Part shown: piece by piece, positions 18,409 to 27,314 of the stretch | Position numbering within the stretch: the stretch's first letter is position 1 | How the letters are laid out: every line of letters starts with the position of its first letter | Assembly (NCBI RefSeq): GCF_003202155.1 | Contig: NZ_QFLI01000001.1 | Span: 1-64,000, forward strand | Direction of reading: 5' to 3' | Length of the DNA: 64,000 nt | DNA from: Marinifilum breve | GTDB lineage: Bacteria > Bacteroidota > Bacteroidia > Bacteroidales > Marinifilaceae | Made by a program: the position numbers and the translations under genes | The notes under the pieces: generated by a model | Databases searched by the model: none | What the model saw: the letters and a program-made list of their open reading frames with translations, nothing else | Told to the model about the DNA's origin: nothing

Positions 18409-20043
18409 TTACCATCCAGGGTTTTGTTCTAAATGTGAAATATCTATTTCTGTCTGTGGAATAGGCCACAGATAGTGTTTGTTCGGGTTAAAAGTGCGTT
18501 CTCCCCATGATAGAGTCAACTCTTCTCCTGAGTTTGGGTCGGTATATGTAAGTCCTTCAGGTACTCCAGGCATTACATTTTCAGCGATTTTCCATCTGCG
18601 AATATCCATAAGACGCAAACCTTCAAAAGCCAACTCCACTCTACGTTCACGGCGCACAATGGTACGCAGTTGTTCTTTGGATTTTCCTGTGGTAATCAAA
18701 GGCATATTAACATCCGGGCGCTGACGCACTTCATTAATTGCATCATAAACTGACTGGTCGATATCATCATTCTCTATTTTCGCTTCTGCATAAGTTAATA
18801 ATATTTCAGCATAACGAATCAGAATAAAATGTATGGCTCCGTTCCAATAATCTCCATTGTCAATATCATCTTCAGAGATGTACTTCAGCCAGTTGTAACC
18901 AGTTGCTGTCTTGTTCCATTGTCCTCCTGTTCCATCGGTCAAATCATCGCCTGCAATAATATCCTTCCCAGGATAAGTTGCTCCGGGAATGGAGTTAAAA
19001 ACACCACCGCGCCAGTCGTGACCTGGATAAAGAATCGAGTGAGTCAAGCGTGGATCACGATTTGCATATGGATTGTTTTCATCGAATAATGGCGATACAT
19101 CAATGGTGTTACCATCGGTACATTCGTACGTATCAACCAATGATTGCAAAGGACAACCACTACTCCAACCACCTACAGAATTAGGACCATAATTCTGCAA
19201 TGTAAAATTCCATTGTTTCTCGTGCATTTCCTGCAAGTCGAAAATCACCTCTGAATTGTTAATTCCCTTATAGGTAAACATTTCCTGATAGCTTGGATAG
19301 ATGGTATAAACAGCCAAATCCATGACCTCTTTGGCAGTAGTGGCTGCTTCTCCCCACTTTTCCTGGTAAAGCAAGATGCGGGCTTTTAATGATAGCACTG
19401 CACCCTTGGTTACTCGCCCAAGATTATCGCTGGAATAAGAGGTTGGAAGATCGGTTGCTGCAGCAGTAAGGTCTGCAATCATTGCATCAAGAATGGTTTG
19501 CTTTGCTGTTCTTGTGCTTTCAGTAGCTTCGTCAGGTGTTAAACTATTTGTTATATAAGGTACATCCCCAAACAGGTACACCAAATCAAAATAGAAATAG
19601 GCTCTTAGAAATTTCGCCTCTGCCAACAAACGAGCCTTTTTCTCAGCATTTATATCAGTTACACCATCGGCACCTTCAAATATTCTGTTCACTCTTTGTA
19701 TACCTCTGTATCGCTCTCTCCAACGATGTTCCACATACCAATCGTATGCCGAAGCCGTTCCGTCTGCCAAACGGAATCCAGCATTCCATGAATGATGATC
19801 CAGAGCATTATCGGTTAAGTTTTCAATGCGCAACAAATCTGTTGAATACCCATATGTTGTTTCCCAACTATTAAAGCCAATTGATGCATAAACCGCATTC
19901 ACAGCATATACCAAATCTTTCTCTTGCGTAAAGAAGTTTGTTGAAGATACCTGGTCGCTAGGTGATCGTTCCAGAAAATCCTCGCTACAGCCCGCTAAAA
20001 CAAATAGTAAAGCACAAGCCAGACCTATTATATTATTTTTCAT
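18409..20043 (-). CDS. SusD/RagB-family glycan-binding outer-membrane lipoprotein (locus 1)
   Basis: This 544-residue lipoprotein has the lipobox LAGC (C19), followed by SEDFLERSPSDQVSSTNFF, the usual SusD start. TPR-like helices (AEAKFLRAYFYFDLVYLFGDVPY) and the C-terminal family motif (RRERRVELAFEGLRLMDIRRW) are clear. It ends with the typical YLWPIPQTEIDISHLEQNPGW. It sits as a lid on its SusC partner and captures oligosaccharides at the cell surface. It lies 42 bp downstream of susC and is followed by a strong hairpin. Confidence 0.95.
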   Translation of the reverse strand: MKNNIIGLACALLFVLAGCSEDFLERSPSDQVSSTNFFTQEKDLVYAVNAVYASIGFNSWETTYGYSTDLLRIENLTDNALDHHSWNAGFRLADGTASAYDWYVEHRWRERYRGIQRVNRIFEGADGVTDINAEKKARLLAEAKFLRAYFYFDLVYLFGDVPYITNSLTPDEATESTRTAKQTILDAMIADLTAAATDLPTSYSSDNLGRVTKGAVLSLKARILLYQEKWGEAATTAKEVMDLAVYTIYPSYQEMFTYKGINNSEVIFDLQEMHEKQWNFTLQNYGPNSVGGWSSGCPLQSLVDTYECTDGNTIDVSPLFDENNPYANRDPRLTHSILYPGHDWRGGVFNSIPGATYPGKDIIAGDDLTDGTGGQWNKTATGYNWLKYISEDDIDNGDYWNGAIHFILIRYAEILLTYAEAKIENDDIDQSVYDAINEVRQRPDVNMPLITTGKSKEQLRTIVRRERRVELAFEGLRLMDIRRWKIAENVMPGVPEGLTYTDPNSGEELTLSWGERTFNPNKHYLWPIPQTEIDISHLEQNPGW

Positions 20044-20085
20044 CTATATAGTATTTTTCAAGTTAAACGAATCAATAAACCACAT

Positions 20086-23000
20086 CTAGAAACGGAGCTG
20101 TACTCCCATAGTGTAAGTTGATACCGGAGGATAATAATTTGGTCTTCCGTCATAGGTTTCAGGATCCAATCCCGATTCCACATCTGTAATTGTAAACAGG
20201 TTGGTTCCTCCAATATAGAATCTCATCTTATCGATTTTCCATTTCTCCAAAACAGATTTTGGAAGAGAATAGCCAATTTGAAGATTTTTCAATCTGAGGT
20301 AAGAAGCATCTCTTAGCCAGAAATCATTATACAGGTAGTTGTTCTTATTCGAGGCAGCTTCCAATCTTGGGAAAGTTGCATCTGGATTTTCAGGAGTCCA
20401 GCGATCCAGCACTCTTTTGGTTGTAAAAATCTCATAAGCAGGTCCTTCGTTTGGAGCCCCGTAGAAATAATTTTCTGCTTTCATAACTCCTTGCATAAAG
20501 GCTGAGCAATCAAACCCCTTGTACTCCATGTAAAGATTTAAACCAACACTGTATCGAGGAATGGAAGAGCCAATTACCTTACGGTCTTCATCATTAATTT
20601 CACCATCGCCATTCTGATCAACCAATTTAATATCACCAGGCTTCAATTGCGATTGGTTTGGTTGGCTGGCATGATTGTCAATTTCTTCCTGCGACTGGAA
20701 CAACCCATCTGATTCATATCCGTAAAATGCATTCACTGATTCACCTTCTTTCAATATGGTCCATCCGCTTATGGAAGGTTCATTCCCTGCAAAATCTACC
20801 AACTCATTTTTCACATCAGAGATATTAAAACCTACAGAGTAATTAAAGTCATTAATGGCATTGCGGTGCGTTAAAGAAACTTCCCATCCGGTATTGCGAA
20901 CTTTCCCGGCATTGGTTTCCGATGCGCCCAAACCAGTCAAGTAGGAAATTGGCAGTACCAACAATACATCTTTTGTATCTTTCTGATACCAGTCAGCAAC
21001 TACTTCCAGCTTGTTATTAAATAGGGTTAGATCAAAACCAAAATCAATCATTTCAGTAGTTTCCCAGGTAATATCCGTATTTGCATAGTACCACTGAGAA
21101 TATCCGTTTACTTCTTTATCATTAAAATTGTATGGATAGTCGGCATATACTGTAGAGGTAAATTTATAGTAACCAATATTCTGATTTCCTAGCTGTCCCC
21201 AACTTCCTCTCAATTTCAGATTATCTACAAACTCAAGCGATGTCATAAAGTCCTCTTCCGACATTCTCCATCCCGCAGAGAAAGATGGAAAAACACCCCA
21301 CTTGTTGCCCTTAGCAAAACGAGATGAACCATCGTAACGGATGTTTCCTTCCAGTAAATATTTGCCTTTGTAGGTATAGTTTACTCTTCCCAGGTAAGAA
21401 AACAATGCCCAGTCTTCCTGATACCCTTTATTGATCTGTCCTTCGGCATCACCAGTATTTAGCTCCACATAGTCATCGCTATAAATATTGGTCCTTTCGC
21501 CTTTAAGAACGTAAGCTTTGTTTTCGGTTACATCGATACCTGCCAATGCATGAAAAGAATGATCTCCGAATGTTTTGTTGTAATCCAACAATGCCTTAAA
21601 GTTAATTTCCTGTTGATTCCAACGTCCGTCTACCAACTTACTTGGGGTCCACTTGTGAACTATTTCGTCAGGATTTTCAGGATTCCTAAAATCATAGGCT
21701 GAAGTATAATTCTTATACCTGTTGTTAATGCTTTTATAGGAAAGATCCGAACGAAGTGTTAATCCACTCAATACTTCCAAATCAGCACCAATTTTCAAAT
21801 TCAGAGCCTCTTTGTTTTCTTCGTTCATTCCGCCTACTTCCAAACAGGCCAAAGCGTTGGTATTGTCCTTGTTTAATCCGTAAACACCATTAGGATGTTT
21901 CAGTACCGTAACTGGTGAAGTACCAACAATTGCACCTATGGCACTATTCATTCTGTTTGGTCTTTCATTGTCTCTTCGGTTAAAGGAAACATCAGCTCTT
22001 ACTTTAAAGTTATCTTTCACCTGAAAGTCTGTATTCAAACGAAAACCAAAACGTTCCGATTCCACATTCTTGAGCATCCCGTCCTGCTTCATGTGATTGA
22101 GAGATAATGCAATTTTCGATTTCTCATTTCCCCCACTAATTCGAAGAGATTGATTAAAAACCGGTGCGGTTTCAAACAGTTCTTCAAATAAATTCACATA
22201 TGGATAATTTAAGGGATCGTTTCCTTCCACTGTTTTCTGAATGTACTCCTGGGAGTATTTAGGGTTCATACCTGCATTTACCAAAGCTTCGTTGACCAGA
22301 TTCAAATAATCTTCCGCACCAACCAATTCTGGCAAAGTAGCCGGAGTTTGCCAGCCATAGTACCCATTGTAATCTACCTTATATCCACCTTCTTTGCCTC
22401 GTTTTGTTGTGATAAGAACAACCCCATTGGCGGCTTTTGCACCATAAATAGATGAAGATGCAGCATCTTTTAATATGGATACACTTTCGATATCATTTGG
22501 ATTTACATCACTCATCGACATCTCAATCCCATCAACTAAAATCAATGGATATGTACTTGCCGATAAGGATCCGATACCACGAATATTGATATTCAAGTCT
22601 TCCTCTCCTGGAGCTCCACCACGATCTACAATCGTAACACCAGTTGAAACTCCCTGAAGAGCCTGTCGGGCATCGGTCATTGGTTTCTTCACCATTTCAT
22701 CTCCTTTCACGGCTGATACAGAACCGGTAAGATTGGCTTTCTTTTGAGTTCCATATCCAACCACTACCACTTCGTCTAAGCCCATTACATCTTCTTCAAG
22801 CGTTACATTAATGGTACTTTGATTTGCCACGATAACCTCCTGATTGAGATAGCCAATAAAAGTGAATACAAGCACTGCACCATCAGATACATTCAGTTTG
22901 AAATTCCCATCAAAATCGGTTATTGTTCCCGTTGAGGTTCCCTTAATAATGATGTTTACGCCAATTAAAGCTTCACCATTTTTATCTACCACCTTACCTA

Positions 23001-23175
23001 CTACCAGTTTTTCCTGGTTTTGCTCTGCAGTTATAACTGCCTCTTCATAACTGGATGAAGCAAATGTTGGAGTGACCGTAAGTAATGATACAGTACAACA
23101 CAAGCCTGCAGTCCGTAAAAAACGTTTCTTTAGCAAAGAGCTTTGCCTTGCCAAACTTCCTGTGATTTCTTTCAT
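20086..23175 (-). CDS. SusC/RagA-family TonB-dependent oligosaccharide transporter (locus 1)
   Basis: This 1029-residue outer-membrane transporter has an N-terminal signal region (ending TPTFA) and a carboxypeptidase-D-like domain (VVGKVVDKNGEALIGVNI, about 57-135). The TonB-box-like DEVVVVGYGTQ and the plug (LNINIRGIGSLSASTYPLILVDG) follow. The 22-strand barrel ends in the aromatic TMGVQLRF. With SusD it forms the surface import complex. The upstream region carries two TGACCAA boxes exactly 21 bp apart at 23350 and 23371, which fits control by the AraC regulator encoded next to it. Confidence 0.95.
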   Translation of the reverse strand: MKEITGSLARQSSLLKKRFLRTAGLCCTVSLLTVTPTFASSSYEEAVITAEQNQEKLVVGKVVDKNGEALIGVNIIIKGTSTGTITDFDGNFKLNVSDGAVLVFTFIGYLNQEVIVANQSTINVTLEEDVMGLDEVVVVGYGTQKKANLTGSVSAVKGDEMVKKPMTDARQALQGVSTGVTIVDRGGAPGEEDLNINIRGIGSLSASTYPLILVDGIEMSMSDVNPNDIESVSILKDAASSSIYGAKAANGVVLITTKRGKEGGYKVDYNGYYGWQTPATLPELVGAEDYLNLVNEALVNAGMNPKYSQEYIQKTVEGNDPLNYPYVNLFEELFETAPVFNQSLRISGGNEKSKIALSLNHMKQDGMLKNVESERFGFRLNTDFQVKDNFKVRADVSFNRRDNERPNRMNSAIGAIVGTSPVTVLKHPNGVYGLNKDNTNALACLEVGGMNEENKEALNLKIGADLEVLSGLTLRSDLSYKSINNRYKNYTSAYDFRNPENPDEIVHKWTPSKLVDGRWNQQEINFKALLDYNKTFGDHSFHALAGIDVTENKAYVLKGERTNIYSDDYVELNTGDAEGQINKGYQEDWALFSYLGRVNYTYKGKYLLEGNIRYDGSSRFAKGNKWGVFPSFSAGWRMSEEDFMTSLEFVDNLKLRGSWGQLGNQNIGYYKFTSTVYADYPYNFNDKEVNGYSQWYYANTDITWETTEMIDFGFDLTLFNNKLEVVADWYQKDTKDVLLVLPISYLTGLGASETNAGKVRNTGWEVSLTHRNAINDFNYSVGFNISDVKNELVDFAGNEPSISGWTILKEGESVNAFYGYESDGLFQSQEEIDNHASQPNQSQLKPGDIKLVDQNGDGEINDEDRKVIGSSIPRYSVGLNLYMEYKGFDCSAFMQGVMKAENYFYGAPNEGPAYEIFTTKRVLDRWTPENPDATFPRLEAASNKNNYLYNDFWLRDASYLRLKNLQIGYSLPKSVLEKWKIDKMRFYIGGTNLFTITDVESGLDPETYDGRPNYYPPVSTYTMGVQLRF

Positions 23176-23349
23176 AAATTTTCAGTTGGGTTAAAAATTA
23201 ATAATTGCTTTTCACAAGGGAAGGTGGGAGCATCCCCGGCTCATTAACTTGTCATTTTCATTCCATTTGAATGATTCAAACAAGCAAACAAAGTCAAACA
23301 TTGACTTGTCCAAAACAACCGAAAACAGGGCATTATAGCTTGTAAAAGC

Positions 23350-23377
23350 TGACCAAAATTCTGCACGGAATGACCAA
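23350..23377 (-). promoter_or_regulatory. Putative AraC-type operator upstream of susC
   Basis: TGACCAA occurs at 23350-23356 and again at 23371-23377 in the same orientation, so starts are 21 bp apart, two helical turns. AraC-family proteins with two helix-turn-helix motifs commonly bind such direct half-sites. An identical arrangement stands upstream of the regulator gene. The boxes are about 175-200 bp upstream of the susC start. Confidence 0.55.
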
Positions 23378-23491
23378 TTGGCCTTAAAATCACAGAATTT
23401 TAAACAAAGTCAACTGAGAAATCAGAAAATCGATAAAAAACACGCTTCTCCTTGTCGGCTTCACGAAAGTTTTTAGTCTTCCTTTCTTGCC

Positions 23492-23536
23492 TTTTTTTAT
23501 TGGTCACCCGAACTCAAGTCGGAAGACCAAAGTGGG
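23492..23536. repeat. 45-bp hairpin repeat, copy 1
   Basis: It begins TTTTTTTATTGGTCACCCGA. The arms TTGGTC (23500-23505) and GACCAA (23525-23530) face each other, with inner CCGA/TCGG arms. It is nearly identical to the copy 134 bp further on, and its first 14 bp recur at 26700. It contains the TTGGTCA box, the complement of the putative operator half-site. Confidence 0.6.
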
Positions 23537-23572
23537 AAGATGGAGGTTTGGAGTTTTGAAGGAAAGGTAAAT

Positions 23573-23601
23573 ATGCTAAGCATTTCCAAGATGCTAAGCA
23601 T
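23573..23601. promoter_or_regulatory. Two copies of palindrome ATGCTAAGCAT
   Basis: ATGCTAAGCAT (ATGCT/AGCAT arms around one base) occurs at 23573-23583 and again at 23591-23601, 18 bp apart. It lies between the two copies of the 45-bp repeat. It may bind a dimeric regulator. No direct evidence for this is visible. Confidence 0.35.
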
Positions 23602-23625
23602 GTTGGTATTTGATCTGTTGTTGTC

Positions 23626-23670
23626 TTTTTTTATTGGTCACCCGAACTCTAGTCGGAAGACCAAAGGGGG
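23626..23670. repeat. 45-bp hairpin repeat, copy 2
   Basis: It has the same T7-ATTGGTCACCCGA start and the same opposed arms as copy 1 (TTGGTC at 23634-23639, GACCAA at 23659-23664). It differs from copy 1 at only a few positions. Its end is about 58 bp from the stop of the regulator gene. Confidence 0.6.
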
Positions 23671-23691
23671 GATGATAGTTTGGTTTTCGAT

Positions 23692-23709
23692 TCCCCTCTT
23701 GAGAGGGGA
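23692..23709. repeat. CCCCTCTTGAGAGGGG palindrome after the regulator gene
   Basis: A perfect 16-bp palindrome flanked by T and A lies 18 bp beyond the regulator stop. There is no U-tract, so it is not a classic terminator. Similar CCCCTY/RAGGGG hairpins recur near 26.8, 32.17 and 40.73 kb. Confidence 0.5.
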
Positions 23710-23727
23710 TAAAGGGAAGTGTTTAAA

Positions 23728-26370
23728 CTAATGTACTTTTTCGGCTGTACAAGAAAGTGTGTTGTAATGCTCTTTGTATTCCGATGGGGCGATGCCAAAC
23801 TGTTGTTTAAAGCAACGAGTAAAATAAGAAGGCGAATTGAATCCCACCTCGTAGGCGATTTCGTTGACACTTTGTTTCGCCTCAATTAATAATTGTGCGG
23901 ATTTTCTCAAACGAATGAAACGAATCAGTTCATTGGGCGACAAATCAGTAAATTTCTTCAACTTGCGGTAGAAATTCGATTTGCTCATTTGTATTGCCAG
24001 GTACAGCTCATTCACACCAAAAGAATTATCGGAAAGATTCTCTTCAATAACGATTAAGGCTTTTTGCATGAACTCATCCTGAGTCCATTCCCTGTAGATT
24101 TTATCTTCCGCAGTTTCAGAATGTTCTTCTTCCTCAACTCCCGAAGCCAAAGCCGCTTTTCTTGTCTTCCAGTACCCAAAAACAATACCTGCCAATACAA
24201 TCAGAACAATTCCCCACAAGCTTGCCGTAGCATTTAAGGAGCGCTTGATCTGGAAATGGAATGATTTAAACTTGTCATTCATGATTCCATCTGCATTAAT
24301 TGCCGCAATATCCAATTGATACGAACCCCTGTGCAAATGAGAAAAATCCAGTACGGATCTGTCTCCCGGCAGGTAATTCCAGCTTGAATCGGGATGAAAG
24401 AACCGATAAGCGAGTCCATTTTCCTCCTGATGATTATAGGAGAAATTGTATACATTAAATATGGATTCTTCCTTTTTCATTCCCTGTTCAACTACAAACA
24501 TTGGCTTTGGAAGATAGCTGCTTGCCTGAGGATTGATTGAAACTACCCCATCATTGCTACCCCAATAAAATTCACCATCCCGAGCTTGCAACAACTTGGC
24601 ATGATTAAAACTATTCGCTTTCGATCCTCCTACAATTTGATAGCTGGCAAATAGTTTGGTTTGTGGATCGAATCGATAAATCCCCATTCGGGATCCCAAC
24701 CAAAAATTCCCCTCCTCGTCTTTACGCAGAGATGTAAACTCGATTACCTTCTTTGCCGGATTGTAAAATACAGGCTTTGCATTCACATTTGGCAGAAATG
24801 CAACCCCTTTGCCTGTAGCGAGCCAAACTTCACCATCACTACCAATGTGAAAATCTGAAACTTCGGTCCCAAACTCCATTTTTTGTTGATTGAAGTAAAG
24901 CTCCATTCTATAGGATAGAATCCACTGATTATCCAAGGAATCGAGGGCAAAATTAATGGAAGGCACAGAATCTAATTTCGAAAAACTCTCATCATCAAAG
25001 CCATAAACAAAGGTCCCCTTAGAAGAACAGATGTACAAGTTCTCATCAAAGCGCTTCAAAGCATAGATGTAGTCATTTTTTGCCAGGCCTGCTTCTTTTG
25101 AAAACAATTGTCCTGAAGCAATTACCTGTGCATCATCACCCGCCACTACCGAGGTGGTAATGATCCCCATATGCCTTGTTCCCACATAAAGCTTGTCCTT
25201 GTGCTGTAAGATGGCTTCTACATACAAGTCATTCAAATTCCCCGGAAAAATAGGCACTGAGTTTAAGCACTCCTTTTTCCGATCCAGATGGTACAAGCCT
25301 TTGCCTGAGGTTCCTACCCAAACACTCCCCTTCTCATTCTGAAAGAGTGCATTGATATAACCTGCTTCAGGCTCTCCATCCTGAATATCACTTTTGTACT
25401 TTTTGTAGGTTATCTTTTTTCTATCTATTCTATCCAGTCCCGCTCTATTGGTACCAATCCATACTGATCCGGAATGATCCTTAAACAGCACATTGATTTG
25501 AGCATCGTAAAAGTCATTAAATATCTCATTGTCCCTGTTGATGTAATCCTTTAAGGCATACTTTTCTCCTTCTTTGTATACCTGCTGAATAAATTCACCA
25601 AAAGTTCCCAAAAGTATTTCGTTGTGTTGCGAGATGTTCATAGAAGAAAAAGAACCTTCTATTACAGGTACTAGCTTTTCTTCCTGCATTAGCCACAACG
25701 CATTTTCGGTAAGTATTACAGGCTCTCCCTCCTTCAAGAACGAAATCGCTTTCACAGACTCATCTTGCAGTTCCAGATAGCTTCTATCTAGCACCAACAA
25801 GGAGTCTGAACTCAATTTTGTCTGCCAAACTCCCCTACCTGCAGTTCCCAACAGCAATTTCCCCTCTGGAGAAAGCTGTTTGCAAGTAAGTGAGTGATCA
25901 AAGAGTTTCATGCCAATCCTGCTCTGATCATCCAATTCATAGATTCCTGATTTGGTACTCAAATAGCTTCTGTTGTAAATTTTAAACAGAGTGGTAAGCG
26001 GCGAAAAGTCTCCCGGTATATCAAGCTTACGATATTGTTTGCTTGAGATAGAAAATAAATAACTGCCATTACTTGTTCCCAAAAGCAGTTGATCTTGATT
26101 GATCTGATCGATTAGAGTAATGGGATATCCCGTGATAGAATCCGTCATTGGATAGGAAGAAAATACAAGTCCATTGTAAGAACTTAAACCTTCTAAGGTT
26201 CCAAACCACATGCCTCCCGTGGAATCCTGAAAAATGGAATAGATGGTGTTGTTAACAATACCGTGTTCGGTAGTAAATTTGCTTAACTTTTGAAAATAAT
26301 TTGTCGCCTGAAGCTGAACAGTGCAGCCCAAGAGAAATATAAAAAAACAAGTTACAATCCTTCTTTGCAT
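23728..26370 (-). CDS. Membrane-spanning propeller/AraC regulator (HTCS-like without kinase and receiver)
   Basis: With the ATG at 26370 the protein has 880 residues. It starts MQRRIVTCFFIFLLGC, a signal peptide, and leaves a short leader after the -7 box at 26391. The ATG at 26379 is the alternative. The periplasmic part has two-component-regulator propeller repeats (IYSIFQDSTGGMWFGTLEGL, VWIGTNRAGLDRIDRK, VWVGTSGKGLYHLDRK) and a Y_Y_Y-like beta domain. One membrane helix (LWGIVLIVLAGIVFGYW, about 718-735) follows. The C-terminal AraC helix-turn-helix pair (NELYLAIQMSKSNFYRKL and VNEIAYEVGFNSPSYFTRCF) ends the protein. Hybrid two-component systems of Bacteroides carry histidine kinase and receiver domains between membrane and AraC, and both are absent here. 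It probably senses a locus 1 oligosaccharide and activates susC. Confidence 0.88.
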   Translation of the reverse strand: MQRRIVTCFFIFLLGCTVQLQATNYFQKLSKFTTEHGIVNNTIYSIFQDSTGGMWFGTLEGLSSYNGLVFSSYPMTDSITGYPITLIDQINQDQLLLGTSNGSYLFSISSKQYRKLDIPGDFSPLTTLFKIYNRSYLSTKSGIYELDDQSRIGMKLFDHSLTCKQLSPEGKLLLGTAGRGVWQTKLSSDSLLVLDRSYLELQDESVKAISFLKEGEPVILTENALWLMQEEKLVPVIEGSFSSMNISQHNEILLGTFGEFIQQVYKEGEKYALKDYINRDNEIFNDFYDAQINVLFKDHSGSVWIGTNRAGLDRIDRKKITYKKYKSDIQDGEPEAGYINALFQNEKGSVWVGTSGKGLYHLDRKKECLNSVPIFPGNLNDLYVEAILQHKDKLYVGTRHMGIITTSVVAGDDAQVIASGQLFSKEAGLAKNDYIYALKRFDENLYICSSKGTFVYGFDDESFSKLDSVPSINFALDSLDNQWILSYRMELYFNQQKMEFGTEVSDFHIGSDGEVWLATGKGVAFLPNVNAKPVFYNPAKKVIEFTSLRKDEEGNFWLGSRMGIYRFDPQTKLFASYQIVGGSKANSFNHAKLLQARDGEFYWGSNDGVVSINPQASSYLPKPMFVVEQGMKKEESIFNVYNFSYNHQEENGLAYRFFHPDSSWNYLPGDRSVLDFSHLHRGSYQLDIAAINADGIMNDKFKSFHFQIKRSLNATASLWGIVLIVLAGIVFGYWKTRKAALASGVEEEEHSETAEDKIYREWTQDEFMQKALIVIEENLSDNSFGVNELYLAIQMSKSNFYRKLKKFTDLSPNELIRFIRLRKSAQLLIEAKQSVNEIAYEVGFNSPSYFTRCFKQQFGIAPSEYKEHYNTLSCTAEKVH

Positions 26371-26390
26371 CCCAATCATTTGCTAAAATT

Positions 26391-26421
26391 CAAAGATAGA
26401 AAAAACAAGAGTGGCTCCCAA
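26391..26421 (-). promoter_or_regulatory. Putative promoter of the AraC regulator gene
   Basis: On the minus strand TATCTTTG (26398-26391) matches the Bacteroidota -7 consensus TAnnTTTG exactly. A TTG element (26421-26419) lies 20 bp upstream, in the -33 position. The predicted start would give a leader of about 15 nt to the ATG at 26370. Confidence 0.5.
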
Positions 26422-26616
26422 TCTCCCACATTGTATAACCACTCTTGCCACGCATCTAAATTTAAAATATCAGAATCATTTACTACCAGTTTCAAATGCA
26501 CATAAACCAAAAATCAACTAGTAATATCTGATCAAAGTATTAGATCGAGACTACCAACCCCAATCCTAATACTTGTGTAAAACAAGCAAAAACAAAGGCT
26601 TTCCGCTTGCACAATA

Positions 26617-26644
26617 TGACCAAAAAAGAGTATAAACTGACCAA
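26617..26644 (-). promoter_or_regulatory. Putative AraC-type operator upstream of the regulator gene
   Basis: TGACCAA at 26617-26623 and 26638-26644 lie in the same orientation with starts 21 bp apart, exactly as upstream of susC. The boxes are about 250-275 bp upstream of the regulator start, consistent with autoregulation. The sequence between the boxes is not conserved between the two sites, which points to the half-sites as the functional part. Confidence 0.55.
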
Positions 26645-26699
26645 AGAATCGATTTGTGGCAACAATACATCAAAGGACAAGAGAATAATCATTGAAATG

Positions 26700-26713
26700 T
26701 TTTTTTATTGGTC
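26700..26713. repeat. Partial third copy of the TTTTTTTATTGGTC element
   Basis: The 14 bp TTTTTTTATTGGTC match the start of both 45-bp repeat copies near 23.5 kb exactly. The rest of the element is not conserved here. Confidence 0.45.
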
Positions 26714-26793
26714 CTCCTTCGCAGATTTGGGAATGCATTATGCTTACATCTTGCACACCTGAATACACAAATAAAACCATTCAATACTATCAG

Positions 26794-26823
26794 AAAAAAA
26801 TCCCCCTTAAAAAAGGAGGATTT
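26794..26823 (-). terminator. Intrinsic terminator, minus strand
   Basis: On the minus strand AAATCCTCCTT (26823-26813) pairs with AAGGGGGATTT (26808-26798) with one mismatch, and seven T residues follow. It serves the small gene that stops at 26979, or readthrough from the HU-like gene. Confidence 0.65.
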
Positions 26824-26978
26824 ACCCGTTAAAAAATGTTGTTGGTATAAAAAATTTTCGAGGATAGATAAATACTAACAAAATGATTTTATTTTTGTCA
26901 GTAAGCCGAGGCCCTTAATTCCCTTTGAAACTTTTGCGGGTTTAACATGAGAATTTGTGGAGCCTCTGCTTTTTTTAT

Positions 26979-27188
26979 TTATGCCTCTTGTTCTTCTGTT
27001 TCTTCACTTACTTCTTTTGCATTTTCATTTTTGGTTGAGCGAGTTTTCGCTATGGCCTGATAACGCTGTGTACAATCGTTAATGAAATTGATCATTTCCG
27101 TGTACTTTTCGTTTGGAGCAATGCGATTCAACACCTCAATGCTTTCAAACAACAGGACAAAAACAACACACATTTTTGTACGCTTCAC
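26979..27188 (-). CDS. Small hypothetical protein, 69 residues (possible 3' remnant)
   Basis: The first ~20 residues are hydrophobic (MKRTKMCVVFVLLFESIEVL). A helical segment (NEKYTEMINFINDCTQRYQAI) and an acidic tail (VSEETEEQEA) follow. The helix-plus-tail pattern looks like the C-terminus of a longer Bacteroidota protein, so this may be a truncated gene. I cannot name the family with confidence. It lies downstream of the HU-like gene on the same strand. Confidence 0.4.
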   Translation of the reverse strand: MKRTKMCVVFVLLFESIEVLNRIAPNEKYTEMINFINDCTQRYQAIAKTRSTKNENAKEVSEETEEQEA

Positions 27189-27314
27189 TTCTTATATATA
27201 TCTAGTTGTTTACTTGATTGAGATATGCTCTACACTTTTGTAAGAAGCGCTCCCTAAATGATTAAGAAGCGCTGTTAACAAGAGGCACAAACGTACCAAA
27301 CCAATTATTATCTA

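Larger units (their letters stand above)
23176..23727. other. Regulatory intergenic region between susC and the AraC regulator gene
   Basis: These 552 bp hold the susC control region and several repeats listed separately. Further details are a 12-bp direct repeat AAACAAAGTCAA (23286-23297 and 23402-23413) and a palindrome in which AAGTCAA (23291-23297) faces TTGACTT (23301-23307). No coding sequence is supported. A 63-codon frame at 23540 covers repeat DNA. Confidence 0.6.
26422..26978. other. Intergenic region upstream of the regulator
   Basis: This region holds the second TGACCAA pair, a partial copy of the 45-bp repeat and a minus-strand terminator, all listed separately. No gene is supported. 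Confidence 0.6.

Noticed and set aside
23492-23670. Start of a CRISPR array
   Set aside because: Only two full copies exist, 134 bp apart, with unrelated intervening DNA and no cas genes.
23649-23885. 78-residue frame overlapping the regulator's 3' end
   Set aside because: It is a shifted frame across the AraC C-terminus and the 45-bp repeat, with no independent support.
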